Of a stretch of DNA of 64,000 nt, positions 26,567 through 40,591 are shown piece after piece. The position numbers and the translations under genes are program-made. The notes under the pieces are model-generated. The model was not told the DNA's origin and ran no database searches. It saw only the letters and a program-made list of their open reading frames with translations. This DNA comes from Casuarius casuarius (taxonomy: Eukaryota > Chordata > Aves > Casuariiformes > Casuariidae). The stretch's first letter is position 1. Every line of letters begins with the position of its first letter. The stretch spans positions 2,715,644 through 2,779,643 of the forward strand of contig PTFA01000011.1 of assembly GCA_003342895.1 (NCBI GenBank), written 5' to 3'.

Positions 26567-26609
26567 TATATATATATATATATATAAAATATATATATAA
26601 TATATAAAT
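26567..26609. repeat. AT/TA dinucleotide tract, imperfect
   Basis: About 20 bp of uninterrupted TA repeats are followed by AAAATATATATATAATATATAAAT. This is a simple microsatellite with interruptions and is likely to vary in length. Confidence 0.95.
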
Positions 26610-27264
26610 CATCATGCCATTTTCCTTTACTACTCTTTTGTTTATACATCAAAGAGATCCCATTAGGCTTTCTTACCACGGTAATAATATTAGGGCTCAT
26701 GTTCAGTTGATTCTCACTGTGACTCATACTTGTTTTCCAGAACTGATGTTTTATAAGACATAGTAATTTATTCATTAGGTATAGGTGGTATTGTTACTCC
26801 TAGATATGTAAATATGCATCATGCTTGAATGAGTCTTCCTGCCAAGAATATTTGTATCATCCTATATGAATTTTGTGTTCTGAATATTTACCAACCCACA
26901 TACCTTCAAAACTCTCATCAGAAAAATTTAATTTTGGTAGCTACTATATAACAGGTACAATGCTATATGATTATATGATATATGATAATTCCTCTTAGTC
27001 TCCGTAATCTCTGCTTGAGTATTGTGAAATACTTACTTTTAATCATGCATCATGTAATACTCAATCTAATAGCTGAAAAAGGTCTCAGTGTGTTGTATTC
27101 ACTCAACCATCTCTATAAACATAGCTTAAACTCAGAGAATGAAGTCAGTTTTGTTGACAAGACCAGCTTCTCGTACATCTGGGATAAATGTCATTTATCG
27201 ATTCCATACAATTCTGTACCAACTGAATCTTTTATTGGTTTCAGTTATTTTGCTTGAGATTTGA

Positions 27265-28256
27265 CAGAATCCCAGAATAGTTGGGATGGGACAGGACCTC
27301 TGGAGTTCATCTGGTCCAACTCCCCTGCTCTAGCAGGGTTAGCTAGAGCAGGTTGTCCAGGACTATGTCCAGTCGAGTTTCGATTATCTCCAAGGATGGA
27401 GATTCCACAGCCTCTCTGGGCAACCTGTTCTACTGCTCAGTCACTCTTAAAGTGACTGTTTTCTTACATTTACGTGGAATTTCCTGAGTTTCAGTTTGTG
27501 CCCATTGCCTCTTGTCCTGTCACTGGGTACCACTGAGGAGTCTGGCTCCATCTTCTTTACAACCTTCCATCAGATATTTATATACAGTGATAAGACCCCC
27601 CTCAGCCTTCTCTTCTTTAGGCTAAACAGTCCCAGCTCTCTCAGTCTTTCCTCACATGTGAGATGCTTCAGTCCCTTAATCATCTTAGTGGCCCTTTACT
27701 GGACTTGCTGCAGTAGCTCCATGTCTTTCTTGTACTGGGAAATTGGACCCAGTAGTCTAGATGTGGCCTCACCAGTGCTGTGTAGAGGGCGAGGATCACC
27801 ATCCTCAACCTGCTGGCAATCCCTCTGAATGCAGCCCAGAATACTGTTAGCCTTCTTGGCCATGAGAGTGCATTGCTGGCCCACGTTCAACTTATTGTCC
27901 ACAAGGACCCCCAAGTCCTGCCCTGTAAAGCTACTCTTCAGCTGATTGGCCCCCAGCCTGTGCTGGTGCATGGTGTTATTTCTCCCCAGGGGCAGGACTT
28001 GGCATTTCCCCTTGTTGAACTTCATGAAGTTCCTTCTCTCTATCTACCTTTCCAGCCTGTTGGGGTCCCTCTGAATGGCAGCACAACCCTCTGGTGTATC
28101 AGCCACTCCTCCCAGTTATGTATTTTCTGCAGACTTGCTGAGGGTACATTCAGTCCCATCATCCAGGTCATTAATGAAGATGTTAAACACTGCTGACCTC
28201 AGTTTTGACTTGTGGGGGACACCACTAGTGACTGGCCTCCCATTTATGACAATGTA
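27265..28256 (-). mobile_element. CR1 LINE, 5'-truncated copy, antisense to EPHA6
   Basis: The minus strand carries about 1 kb of CR1: the C-terminal third of ORF2 and the whole 3' untranslated region. Its 3' terminus is at 27265, where the minus strand ends in the repeated ATTCTGGGATTCTG unit typical of CR1. The ORF2 part reads [20 protein letters not shown] near 28170-28120, then MKFNKGKCQVLPLGRNN, DLGVLVDNKLNVGQQCTLMA and KKANSILGCIQRD (28025-27800). A TAA at 27695-27693 replaces the sense codon after QQVQ, and the frame continues as RATKMIKGL and [19 protein letters not shown] small deletion disturbs the segment before QYKKDMELL. The copy is 5'-truncated, as most CR1 copies are, and is younger than the 13-15 kb copies but well diverged and inactive. 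Confidence 0.93.
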
Positions 28257-30245
28257 GGTGGTTTACTGTTACTTGGATAGCCTAATTTGCCCTTTTTGAC
28301 TGTTAGCAAGAATCAGCAAGACATTTCAGTCTTTTAGAGGTGCCCCCATATTCCAGGCTTTCTAAAGGTTAGTGTCTGTGAGCCAAAGGTCTCCTGACAT
28401 AGCTTCTCATGAATTCCTGGCTGCAAGTTATCTAGCCTTGCTGAGCCTATAACGTCCTATCCAATGGAACTGAACGTGCTCTGAACTAGTTTGGAGAACT
28501 GCAGGAGAAGATCTGTGAGATAAGTAAAATACTCTGGGACATTTAAAATTAGAATTAAGGAATTTGATTGTGTTTATCAAATCCTAGGGCTCTGTGGTTT
28601 GAGAACTGCTACTGAATGAACACGACATCATAGTTTAAAGACATCTTCTACTTCCTTAATGGCATATTTAAAATGAAAGCTCTGTGAAAGTCAATGTCAT
28701 TACCTAAACAGACTCTTACCTAGAATGTTTCACTTTTATTCCAGGCAAATAGCTCTGAATAGTCTGTGGAATAGGAAACTCCATCCATACACATAAATGT
28801 AGAAGTAGCAAGAAGCAAAACTCTTAACTGGGAACTGAGGACATTTTTCAGAAAACACCAAGGCATGTGAAAGTCTAACTTCTTCCTTCTATTACAGCAG
28901 TTCAGCTGCAATAAAGATATGTAGTTACATCTATGAAAGCTCAACAGCAGGATTTCAGAGATGTCACAGAGGCTGTAGTTTTAATAATAGGTTTAATAGA
29001 AGGTAGAGATTGAGTCAGAACACTTAACAGGGATAAAGGAAAAAGAAGCTAATCAGATTTTCACACAATATGAGAAATTTACAGAGATGACATTAAGAGA
29101 AATATTTAAAACCACATGTTTGACCTGTAATTTGGACATACTCAGACACCAAGCTCTGCAATGCCATATTTAGAGTCTTTTTTGAGGTTTGAGATATGCT
29201 GTATGAGGAAAAAGTAAGTTGAAGGGTATTTTTCTTGAGATTAATATCCACGTGCAGGGATTTAAGTTAGGTACATCCAAGATCTAGTTAAATGTCTAGG
29301 AAGGCCTTTCTAAAGGAATTGTTGCCGATATGAGATGACTTGCCTATGAGAGTCATGTTTTCATTAGGAGCGTTTCTTGGAACATAAAAGCTTTTCATAG
29401 AAACAGTATGTCCCTGGGATTGCCACGTGGCCCAGTAATTTGATACATGCCTGAGTTTTCACCTATTTTTCCTGTTAAAATGGCAAAAGTCTTATTTTGT
29501 GTGCATATGGAGTCTAGAAAGCCTGGCCATAGAACTAGCTGTGGCTGTGCTAGGAATCTGAGTACCTGTTGGATGGATCCTGGGTTGCCAGAGTATGTTT
29601 CATCTGAAATGGTTAAATTCATGTAATGTGCCAGGCACTGTGAAGAAGAGAGATTATTCAGCATCCTCATTTTTTGTGCATATATTTGGGCTGTATCCTG
29701 ATTATTTTTCATTGTTTGTGTGAAACGTCTAATTATAGATTCCATAGAGGATAGCTATTGGCAAGATAGTCATATTCTTATTTGGATATCCCAAACAGGC
29801 TGGGGCCCATTTGTGCTTGCCACAGTGCAATGACACATTTTTAATCTATTATGTTGTAAGTCTGAACTTTGTGATAGTAATATTGCATATATTTTTACAT
29901 TTTTCCATTTCTGTTCAATCGAGATGGTATTATATACAAATATGTTCCTAGCAAAGGCAAAATTTCATATACATAACTGCAATTGTTGTTATTTTGGGAC
30001 ATCTGCTAAGCAGAAACTTTTTTCTTACTGATTTTCTAGCAGGATGACCTCTTACTAGGATGTCAAGCTGGGAGTTTGTCATCTCCATTTCATCCTCTAT
30101 GACTGTTCAAATGTTTACCATAAAACACACCAGGGGGAGTAAAACCTGTGTTGAATTCACATAGCTGATTCAAGTATATCAACTTAATAACAATGCAATA
30201 TGACCCTTAATGCGGTTGTTTCTCTTTCTTGCCCAAGCTTCAATT

Positions 30246-30262
30246 CCCCCCCCACCCCCCCC
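30246..30262. repeat. C8-A-C8 tract
   Basis: Two runs of eight C are separated by a single A and embedded in a pyrimidine-rich stretch. On the minus strand this is G8-T-G8, which could support a G-quadruplex within or between strands. It is the most GC-skewed spot in the window. Confidence 0.95.
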
Positions 30263-32203
30263 TTCTCTGGATGCTTTTGCAACCAAGTAAAAAGTTACTT
30301 TTGATTAGAGTCGGGAACATGATAATGGAAAAGGAACCAAAGCAGGCAGTCTTCTAATCTTTGATCCAGAGAAGTGCTGTTTAAAATGCCGACCTTTTTC
30401 CTTAAAAGGTTTGTTTATCCTTGGTTAGAACTAGTTCAGACATTCAGTGCCCAGAAACTGCCAAATAGCAAATGTGAAACTAGCTTTTCACTTCATTTTC
30501 TTAGGATACTGTTTTCTAATGTATCTTGTGTATCACATGTACTTTAATTATAATGCATAATGGGAAATTTATTTTTCAGTGTATGTTGTATATTACATAG
30601 CAAAAGAAGAGATAGTGGTGGTAGCAGTAGTTATGTTTTCTGTTACGTTTCCCATTATAGGTGGAAACCTCATCAGTAGTGGAGCAGAGCAAACATCTAT
30701 CTTTTTCAGTTGTGCAGCCCCGCAAAATGTATGATATACCCTATATTGTTTTTTTGAAAAATATATTGGTTGGAAATTAAAATAAATAAGAATATCCATA
30801 TATGGGTTGCACATCTGTGCACTTGGTGCATGAAAGATGGCTTTTAATTCTTTGTAGGTTTCACCTTAATATCATGCATTCAGAAGTTTACAGTATCTTA
30901 GCTTACCGAAAGGGGCAGTAAGGAAAAACAGGGAGTATAAGTTAGTGAAAATTAACATATTATTGCCTTTTTTTGTAGAGAAAGAATTGTATTTTGAGGA
31001 ATAAAACATGCTGGTGGGCATATATTTTAAGTATGATTCATTCAAATTGCATGGGATATACTTTCAGCAGTATTGAGTTACAGAATTTTTACAGCTTCTG
31101 CCAGTGTATGAATACTCTGAAATTCAAAAATTTCACTCATATCCATTCCCAATTAAATACAGAATTCTTCTAATATAACTCAGTATTCACTGTGCATAAG
31201 CATGGAGCTACAAACGATATCACGCTGCCTTCATTACAAGATCATGAAAAAGAAAGGACAAAAGGAATATTTATGGAAATACCAGATGCATACAGATCAT
31301 TATGTTATTTGAACTAGTGTATTTTTAGAGAATAAGAACTACTATACTAGACTCATGGGAACTACCACTTGGAATTCCTATATGCTTGGGAAATGGTCTC
31401 ATAAATGCTTAAGTAGTTGATAAATACCAAGGTATTCTGAAAAGAAGTCTCTCTGGATTGTTCAAAAACCACAAAAATGTATTCTTTCCTAGAGAAAAAA
31501 GATAGAAGTGGCAGCAGCAAAAGATGCTTTACTGTCTCTGGACCTGAGTAGGCAACTGAGAAGTTTTTGCTTTTTTCTCATGCACTGTGTTCAGTAATTG
31601 GGGGAAGCTCTAGATAAACTGCTGCTTCCTCCTTATCATTTTTAGTGTCAGGAACAATTTATTTTCTAAAAGTGGATTTTTTATGTGTAATGAAAATAAA
31701 ATAATTAATATATTCTTAAGGGTTTACAGTAGCTTGAACTTTTATTTGAAATCTTTATTCAGAATTAGGAGAACACAAAGTAAACAAAAAAATTTTGAAC
31801 TCCTTACTTTTGAACCGTTTACAGATCTTTACATACATTGAATGAATGTTCAAGGTACAGAAAAGTAATCAATCATTCAAAGAAATCTGCAAGTTTGATC
31901 ATTCCCCAAGTCTCTTCTCTTTCAAATATTTAAGTGCACATATAGTCCCCTTTGCAAATCTCAGTAAATCATTTAAATTTTGATGGTGCTTTAAATTGTA
32001 ATAAATAACCTGGGTACCAACAATTCTAACAGTCATAAGGGTGGAAAGATTGTATGTGAATAGTTTTACTGCCCTGCTGAAACTCTCACCAACTGGATCT
32101 TAACTAAGTACAGTAATTAGGGCCAGTTTGTTTGGGGCACAATTTTAAATGCTGTTCTACTTCACTGAATTTTTTCATGTGTGGTGCTGAAGCAGACTTT
32201 GCC

Positions 32204-32218
32204 TTTTTTTTTTTTTTT
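32204..32218. repeat. T15 homopolymer
   Basis: An uninterrupted T run at the end of a chance minus-strand open frame; see the rejected items. Confidence 0.95.
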
Positions 32219-33352
32219 GAGAAAGCGTGAGACAAAAAGGACTATCACTATCATTTTGACATTGTCTGAAATCTTGATATTATTTGCAGTCCCTGAGGGC
32301 TTAATGCATTTGGTTTTCTTCTTCGTAGTTAGATGCCTATAGTTTTCTCCTGCTGTGCCTTTGTCTTTCTGCATTTCTTTCAATTTGTTTATCTTCTCTT
32401 GACTGTCTAAAGGTCCCCGTTCTATCAGCTTCCTCAGTGACAAGTCCTTCCTTGTCCATGAACTCATACTAAAAACTCAAGTAGACAGACATACAGGTTA
32501 TGACTGTATGGCTAGATAGAAGAAGACCCAGAAGCAGCAGTGGGGCAGCATAGGATCCCAGGCTGTGCACGCTTCTTGCCTGTTGACCTGCCCCTTGCCT
32601 CTGCTTTGGAATGGTCCCACTTGCTGTCTCCAAGAGAAATCTTCTATGGACTCAGGGTCAGTCTCTCGTGCTGTTACGTTTATCAGGATAAACATTGGAG
32701 TAGCAAAACCAGGTCTGAGACTGACTGAAAGCCTAATGCAGGTGAACTCTCTGCCAGTAGTTGTCTGTTTCTAAACCTCAGGTACAGTGCTTGAGTTTGA
32801 AACTCTTCTCTGACTAACAGTTAACATTTAAGGTATGCACCAATTGCTAGTCCAAAAAAAAGAGAGTTGAAAACTTCAGCTTTAAAAGAGAGATTTTACA
32901 CAGTAATCCATGCACATGATTTAATGTGCCTATCCTGCAAAGGGATCCAGGCAAGTATAGGGGTCTTCACCATATGGATTACGTATTTATGTAAACAATC
33001 ATAGCAGAATTGAAAGCTGTTCACGTAATCCTAACAAGCTACTTCAAAAAGCAGAAGATAGACAGTTTGTAGATATGTTTCTTAATTGCTAATATGGAAA
33101 CTGAATTCTTTTTGACAATCACAATTCTGTGGAGAATAAAATAGAAACCCAGTAGAAAATCCAGGCATTTATGTATAATAATTATAACTATATTTCAGAT
33201 TTACGAGGATAATCCTCCTTTATTGTATGTAATCAAAAGAATCCCTTCCTAAGAGTATAAAACATAATACGTGACTTGCAGAAATAAATTGACAGATCAC
33301 AAGTGCTGTTGAGATTTAGAACAAGATTTGAAGAATGCAAATGTCCTGACTC

Positions 33353-33376
33353 TTTTTTTTTTTTTTTTTTTTTTTT
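33353..33376. repeat. T24 homopolymer
   Basis: A run of 24 T is present. No polyadenylation hexamer is seen on the minus strand upstream of the matching A run, so it is not obviously a retrocopy tail. Confidence 0.95.
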
Positions 33377-34180
33377 GCTGCCATTAAGTTAAAAATATAA
33401 CCTTGAAGTGAACAAAATGAAATGAATGGTCTCACCTGGCAAAATGGTACAGATTTAATTTTCTATTTCTGGAGGCATGGCCATCTTGTATATTTTAGAA
33501 ATGACCCAAGATTTTCCACTGAGATGTACTGAGACAAGATGGAGGGTGATCTATCTACGGGTATCTTCGTATTGGGGGAAGATCTTACCAACCAGGTTGG
33601 TTTAAAAAAACAAACCAACAAAGACTCCCAAATAAAACTGTTCTGTAAATGGAACTAGTGTGTATGACTTCAACTACTAACAGTTATTTTAAGAGGTCTA
33701 TTGATATTTCTTTGGAATTGGATTAGTTTTGTTAAAAATTTAGGTATGTTGCAGAGTAAGTTGAAAAAAAGGCAAAGCTGAAGTTAGCAGACGCAACAGC
33801 TGAATAATGTGATGGTATACTTAATATGGCCTTGCTCAATGATTTCTCTGCATGTCTGTTAGCACTTTTTGTCAGCTTTCCATACGATGAAGAATACTTC
33901 TAATTTCTTAAGTTTTCTTAAGGAACAGCTCAAACATTTTCTTTTGCCTCTCAGCTAACTAATATATGCATGTAATGTGCTTGCAACTAGTAAATCGTGA
34001 AGTAGTACGTTTAAGACGTGTAATTTATGCTATGAAAGTTACCTAATAGTGTTTAGCTTACTCTGCAATAGATGTTACTGTGTACTCAGGTTGGGTCTTG
34101 GTATGTTGAGAAGCGTGATACTAATAATTCCATGTCAAAATAATTTAAAAGGATGATAGAGTTCCTTTTTAATACTAGCA

Positions 34181-34431
34181 TAACTAAGGAGATTGCTTTG
34201 GTTCCCTGTTTCATGTGGGATAGCTAAGGGGATTGACTTTAGCTCCCGGATTCTTGCCATGATGATTAAGGGGATTTGCTTAAACACCCCATTTCTTGTG
34301 GTATAGCTACTATAAAAGGATTAGTTTTGGATTCCATTTTCACATGGGAAAGCTAAGGGGATTAGCTTTAGCTTTTCGTTTCATGACACAATAACTAAGG
34401 GCAACTGCTTTTGCTGCCCATGTGTTTCCAT
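34181..34431 (+). repeat. Diverged minisatellite, about six units of 40-46 bp
   Basis: Units begin at about 34181, 34221, 34263, 34303, 34349 and 34392. Each opens with a form of TAGCTAAGGGGATT, followed by GCTTTAGCT-like and CCCGTTTCATGTGGG-like words. Spacing is 40, 42, 40, 46 and 43 bp. Units differ at many positions, so the array is old. In the fifth unit AGCTAA-GGGGA-TTAGCT is a perfect 6-bp inverted repeat, and weaker versions occur in other units. A possible seventh, very degraded unit lies at 34149-34180. I do not recognise the repeat family. Confidence 0.8.
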
Positions 34432-37400
34432 TAAGATTTCTTCTTTTCTGTTCTTGATTCAGTTTCTTTTCCTCTGTTCTTACTGCCCCAAATTACTTTA
34501 CTGCATTCAAACTTCATGCCTAATTAGAAAACACATTGGCCCATACTGAACTTTCTATCCATAAAGGGAAATTAATGAGAACTGATGAAACTTTATGTGT
34601 TCTTGGTCTCTTCATCTTTGAAACTCAAATGTTACTACTCTTTTGGATAAATATAAGTGTAGGTCTTGCCATAACTGATCACACTGTTGGTCCATCTAAT
34701 GTAGTATCTGATTTCTGACAGTGAACACTACTGTAAGCTTCAGCAATAGATATGAGACTGAGAGGACTGTTTACACTGCCCGTTGGAGCACAACTGCAGA
34801 GGTTGTTGAGCAAGTCCAATGGAGGTATCACCTGAGCCACAAGTAGTACTCTGGAAGGGCAGGGTTTACTAGCTGGGGAGCAATACTCTGGCCTCAGGGG
34901 CTCTCAGAGACTCTCCTTGTATTTTTGCCCAGCATTGCCTTCTGGAATGTACCAGGTTGAGTAGAACCAGCACCAAGGCCTTTGTGCCAAAATGCAATTA
35001 GCACAAATTAATATTTCCAAACTACTTAGAAGCAAATGAGAGGTCTATATGTAGATTCAAAATAGGTACTTCACACACAACTAATGAATCTATGTCTATG
35101 CTACTAAATAAACCAGGATCTATGCCCTGGGTTTAAAGGCAGGGATGTGGGATGACTCCTGTCTCCACAAAGCCATTTGAAATACTTGCTTTCCTTTAAG
35201 CCTCTGTCTAGGGGGTGAGCAGTTTTTAGCTTACAAATCCAGAAACTAATGAGCTTCTTTCTTTGGAAATCTATTTTTATATCCTTTTTATTATTTGCAT
35301 GATGGAAGTGTTTGAAAATTTGGGTAAGTGCTTGTGCCATCACCTCTAATTTGCCTATTTTTAAGGATATAGGTAGTTCTTTTGAAGTGATGTGCTTGAA
35401 GTTAAAAATGTGTTTAAATTCTATGAAGAACTGGTCTTTATATTTTGTCAGAATAGGTATGTAAACAGGAAAAAAAACAGACTTTGGCTTTTAGTTTAAT
35501 AACCATTACCTCAATGCATGCCTCATCAATACTGCCTGTGTGAAACAGTCCCTGGCACGAGAAACCAGTCTAGATAAACCATGCCCAGACAATGTCTAAG
35601 GGACTGCTAGCTGGCAAAGACCAAAGCCACACCAGACACTCTCCTAACAACTAGACAGTATGGATGATAGTGCATGGGTGTTTGAGCATGCTGCACTCCC
35701 TCTATCTACTGTATGAGTACAGACATAGCCTTAGGGCTAGTATTTTTAAGAGAATACTTAAAAAAATGTATGCTGCTTTACATATCCAGTTTAGATCCTC
35801 TACAGTGGAGCAGAGCATAACTGTTTCAGCAGCTACATGCTGCAGTTTTGGCTGTCAACTCAATAGCTGATTGTTTGTATTAGGTGTACAGCCATTCAGT
35901 CTTTATGTACAGCCATGATTGTATGTGAACATGAGAGATGTGCAAATAAACATACATCCATATGGCATTGTGTGTACTTAGATCTGGTGAGGTGAGTACT
36001 ACAATTCTTTGTTTTGCTATTACAACACATTCTAGAGTTTCTTTCATGCTTTGGGCAGCTCAGTAGAACTCAGTGCTTCAATTCTTCCTTTCAGTGCACT
36101 AACTCTCATTAAATTTCCAAAGCTCTTTTGCAGGAATGCTTTTCCCTTTGCCTCAAAAAACAAAATGCAACAAAAAAATAGAAAAAAAAGCCATTTTAAT
36201 ATGTAAATTTGCGTATTTCTCAAGAGAGAAAAAGGAAAATAGAGTGGAAAAGTTTTTTCAGAAACACTAACCTTTTGTCTTGAGCCCTTTATGGAATATA
36301 TAGTAATATGTTAACCCAAACATGCAGCAAACCACCTTAGTAGAAAATAGAATTACATGCAATGTATTTGAGGTGGCACCGCTATAAGAAATTAGGCTTT
36401 AACTCAAGCCCAGCTGATGTACCTACAGCATATGACCACAGTATATGAGTATGATGAGGGTGAAGCTTACTTTAGATTTTTTTTCCTTTTGGATCTGGGC
36501 AGGAAATTCCCTGAGGGGAAGTGTTTTGTTCTTCATAACTGTTTTTATATAACTTCATAACTTTTTTTAACTGATTTATACATTGGAGATTGCTTCCAGA
36601 GGTGAAGGAATTCATTCTTTGGCTCCTACATAGAAGCCAGGATAATAGGATAAGAGTTGCAGTGGCTTTAATCTGGATATTTTTTCTTTATGGGAATCAT
36701 CATGAACCTGCATCCTGGTTGCCTGAGCTAGAGATCATTTATGATCTATGAGTATTAAAATGTGTATTTCTGGACTCTCTTGGAATAATGTAACTTCCTT
36801 GTATGTATTTTATATCAATGAATATACTATAAAATATGGTACTAGTGATAGCAAATCAGTCATAGGTAATGAGATACTTTTTGTTTAAGAGTAAAGCTTG
36901 AATCTGTGTGGAGCAGAGACAGACTTTTTCACTGCTGTCATGCTTATGCCTTTTCATATAGTACTGTTGTATATAGTAGTTGTTTTAAAATTCTCAGCAC
37001 ATGTATTTTATGTCTTCAGAGTAGAGATAGTCAGAAAAAAGACAAAACTTAATTGAAGACAAATTTAGAGGAACATTTACTAACAGTAATGAATTGTGGA
37101 TTTTTTTTAGCAAAATGACAAAAATAGGATAATAGCAGTAACTAAAATATATGTTTATAGTCAGCTGCTTTACATTATATGGAAAAAAGAAGCCTAGCAA
37201 GCTTTTCTAGCTTTCACCTCCAGAAAAACATTCTCTCAAACTGTTCCATTGAGAAGTTTTTTTCTTTTCAGTATCCCTCTTTCTCTTCTCTTTACAAAGT
37301 AATCAATTGGATATGCAGAAAATGACCTTAATGTGTTCTTAATGGTTCACCTACCACAGTTGTTGCCACCAACTCTTGGAAAGTTTCATAACAAAAATTT

Positions 37401-38009
37401 AATCTGAGATTTAACAGTATGTGAGAGGAATTCAAAATTTCATAGCAGTTTAATGTCTGTGAACGCTGCAACAAACCTAATAATTGTGTGCAACTTTAAC
37501 CCACATCCTTGTGATTCACAGGATGTACTGGGGTGCAAAATATTTAACTGTATATGCTTCCTAAATGTAATTTTTCTTTGACTTACTATGTTTTGAAAAG
37601 ATGTATTATAAAGATTTTTTTTGCAAAGGCTAAGGGTCAAGTAGGTGATGCTTTTCAAAAGATGCTAATCTTTAACACAAAGAGATTATTATATTTGAAA
37701 TGGCATTTCTAATTCCTTTTTTAGAGTGGTAATTTTAAATATGGTAATATGTAGGACAACTGAAATATTGTCAAAGAAAAGTGCTGTAGGTTTTAAACTA
37801 CCTAGTGAGAATCAATATACTTTGCTCAAGCCACTATTTTCTGTGATTGTGCTGAAAATGAACTAGATTAGCTACTAAATTGTGAGATAAGAATAAGGCC
37901 AAGAATATCAAAGAAAGATATCAAAAGTGTTTCTGAAGATTAGTGAAAAACTGTTTCTGTGCAAATCTGTGGGTTATTTATCCACTCTTTCAGTTATTTT
38001 GAATAAAAC

Positions 38010-38023
38010 TTTTTTTTTTTTTT
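38010..38023. repeat. T14 homopolymer
   Basis: An uninterrupted T run in T-rich sequence; nothing else is recognisable around it. Confidence 0.95.
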
Positions 38024-40591
38024 GGATTATTTTTTCCTGTATCTCTTTCTTCAAATTTCACTTCATTACAGAATTTGAATATTTATTACTTATTTTTGAT
38101 ATGCTTATATTTACACCAGTATGGAAAAGCTGGTTTGTTTTGATTTTGAGAGCTATGGTATGTACTCCTTGAAGTTACTTAGCATACGGCGTCTAAGTAG
38201 TATTCAGCAATATCCTAAAATAAGTTCTACATCAACTACATCACGCTGGAATCCTTGGAAGTGGAATTCAGCAATTCTTAGAGACTGTGTGTTTCATGTG
38301 ACACAGGAAACCCCGCACTGTAAAGTTCATAGCCTTGTGTGATACTATTTGTAATTACTTTCACTACCCTAGGGAATATGATATTGAAAGAATAATACTT
38401 TTATTCAAAATCTTAGTTTGTCTAAAGTAATGCCACAGCTAATGCTGACTGGCATGGTATTTGAGCCAGGAACTTTGTTAATCTGAGGATTTTTAAAAAT
38501 CCTTTTAAAGAGTAAAGTATTTTTGGAGCCTTTAAATTAAAAGCAAATGTAAACTTCTTACCATTCATGAATTTCCCTGCTCTTTTTCACTTATTAAAAA
38601 CATCAGGCAGTGTTGACATGGGACTAAATTCTACCACTTTTAGGTAAATGTGAAAGGACTAGGGAGTCTCCCTTGGCCCACCTTGTGAAACCTGAGTACT
38701 TTCATAGCTAGAACTGGCATTGGAATATGCAGCTGGCATACTTAGGGAAGTCCTTATTTAAGCCCTTATACTTGTTGAAAAGCTTAGACTTCAGCTACCC
38801 GTGGCAAAAAAGATAGCACTACATGAAAGTACTGAAGGAATTTTACTGTATGAATCCTGGAATTAGTCAAGAATGGAGGAGAGATCAATACATGCCGCTT
38901 TTTTCTCTGATTTTCTTTATAAACACATAATTAAATACATTTTCCAACAGAAAAGTCACAATGTTTTAGATAACCCTTACTATTTTCAGTTTTGCCACTT
39001 TTAGTTTAAATTAACTAAAATACTGTGTACAATGCGAAGAACATTGTATATTTGCTGAATTGTTAACAGCAATGATGTTATAATATATAAATATCTTTAG
39101 ATAGTCCTCTATGATCATGCATATCTTGTGATCTGTCGTAGTTTAGAAATTAGTATTTTATCCCAATTATTGTAAATCTAGCTTTTTTTGTACCCTGCTG
39201 TCTCGCAAGTTTTCTAGTTGCATTTGTCAGTTCATTTGGCTTCCTTCTACTCTTCTCCAATCTGTCAGCAGGCTAGCAACATTTTCATTTCTGCTAGCTG
39301 TATCAGTTAGATTCCCCTCAGTGTTCAATCTGTTCTGCATTCATTCTGCCATGTTCTGTGCTGAATTTGTAATTGTGGCTAGAAATAGTAACTGACAGTT
39401 GGTCAGTTGAAAAATGGGACAACTAAGAAATCATGATGACATTAATTTAATGACAAAACAAAATGACAAATCATATATAAAATAATTTAATAATAAAGCA
39501 CTGTCTTTATGACAACAGGGTTAACATTGAATTTTCTGAGTCAAGAGTGAAACTTTGTCTTTTTAGAAAATGTTAATACCTTGTAATTCAAATATGTAAT
39601 TGCTATTTTAAACTTTCAGCACCATCGGAAATATCTTCCCGTCTATAGCTAGCCTCTGGGATGTCTCGATCCCAGTTACCTAATGCTGAGTGAGGATTTG
39701 CTCCAATCTCCCATGCCCACATCATCTAGATTAGGTTAACTGGAATTTTTTTATCGGCCATGTATGTTTAAATTGCCATATCAACTGATTATGGTTTGGG
39801 ACCTTGATGTCAGCTGGACATAACCTGTCACCAGTACATCATCTCAGTCCAATATTATAGTGTCATGCAACTATAAGCAGTAGAGTTGTTCTTTATTATG
39901 TTCATATTAATAGGCATAAGCTCTAAACCATGACCCTGTAAAATATGTATCAATATCTTCAAGCATTGTAGGTACTTCAAAAATGAGAATAAAAAATAAT
40001 TATGCTTTCAAAACAATACAAAGCTGACCCCTTGAAACGCAACCCTTTGGCCTTCCTACGTTTAAGCAACTGTCTTACACAAATATGTTGTTTTCCAATT
40101 ACCGCATATTTGTAAACATAAATACTTGTCTATTTAGCATAGTAACACTGTATGATAGCATCTACTTTTACAATCTTACATGCTTCTCTGTTACAATTAT
40201 GCATTTATGTTAAGACTATGTCAGCAACTGAAAACTGAAATCTCCCTAGGAAATTTTTGAATAAAAGATACGCTCAGATTGTAAGTGAGAGTTGCATGAC
40301 AGCTACTCTGTAAATATTCATTACAGTAACCACACCAAGAACAGGGAATTGGTAAGAGAGTGCATCCCTTTTTAGGTTGTGTTAACCAGGTAATAGTGCA
40401 TGTGTTGCATTCAGGTGTCATTAAGGACAATTGGTTTTGGACAGATATTCAAGGATAATATTCAAGGACAGATAATTCAAGAATAAAGAACTGGAGATGT
40501 TGACAACTAGGCTAGCACTACTCTATTTTGGATGATGAAAACCCCATTGAAAAAAAGAGCTAATAAAGGGAGTTTGGAGATGCCATCATTT

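Noticed and set aside
27873..28257. Plus-strand open frames over the 27-28 kb region
   Set aside because: They are antisense shadows of the CR1 ORF2 copy, which reads correctly on the minus strand.
28591..28610. GTGGTTTGAGAACTGCT, resembling a Charlie-type hAT end; a similar word lies at 28485-28505
   Set aside because: No matching left end or target duplication was found within several hundred bases, and the words alone are too short.
29395..29745. 116-codon minus-strand open frame
   Set aside because: The composition looks somewhat protein-like, but there is no recognised family, no splice sites and no transcript-end signal. It is retained only as part of the possible conserved block.
32162..32467. 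Lysine-rich minus-strand frame ending in an A15 run, considered as a retrocopy
   Set aside because: No AATAAA-type hexamer precedes the A run on that strand, the frame runs through the A tract as poly-lysine, and no protein family is recognised.
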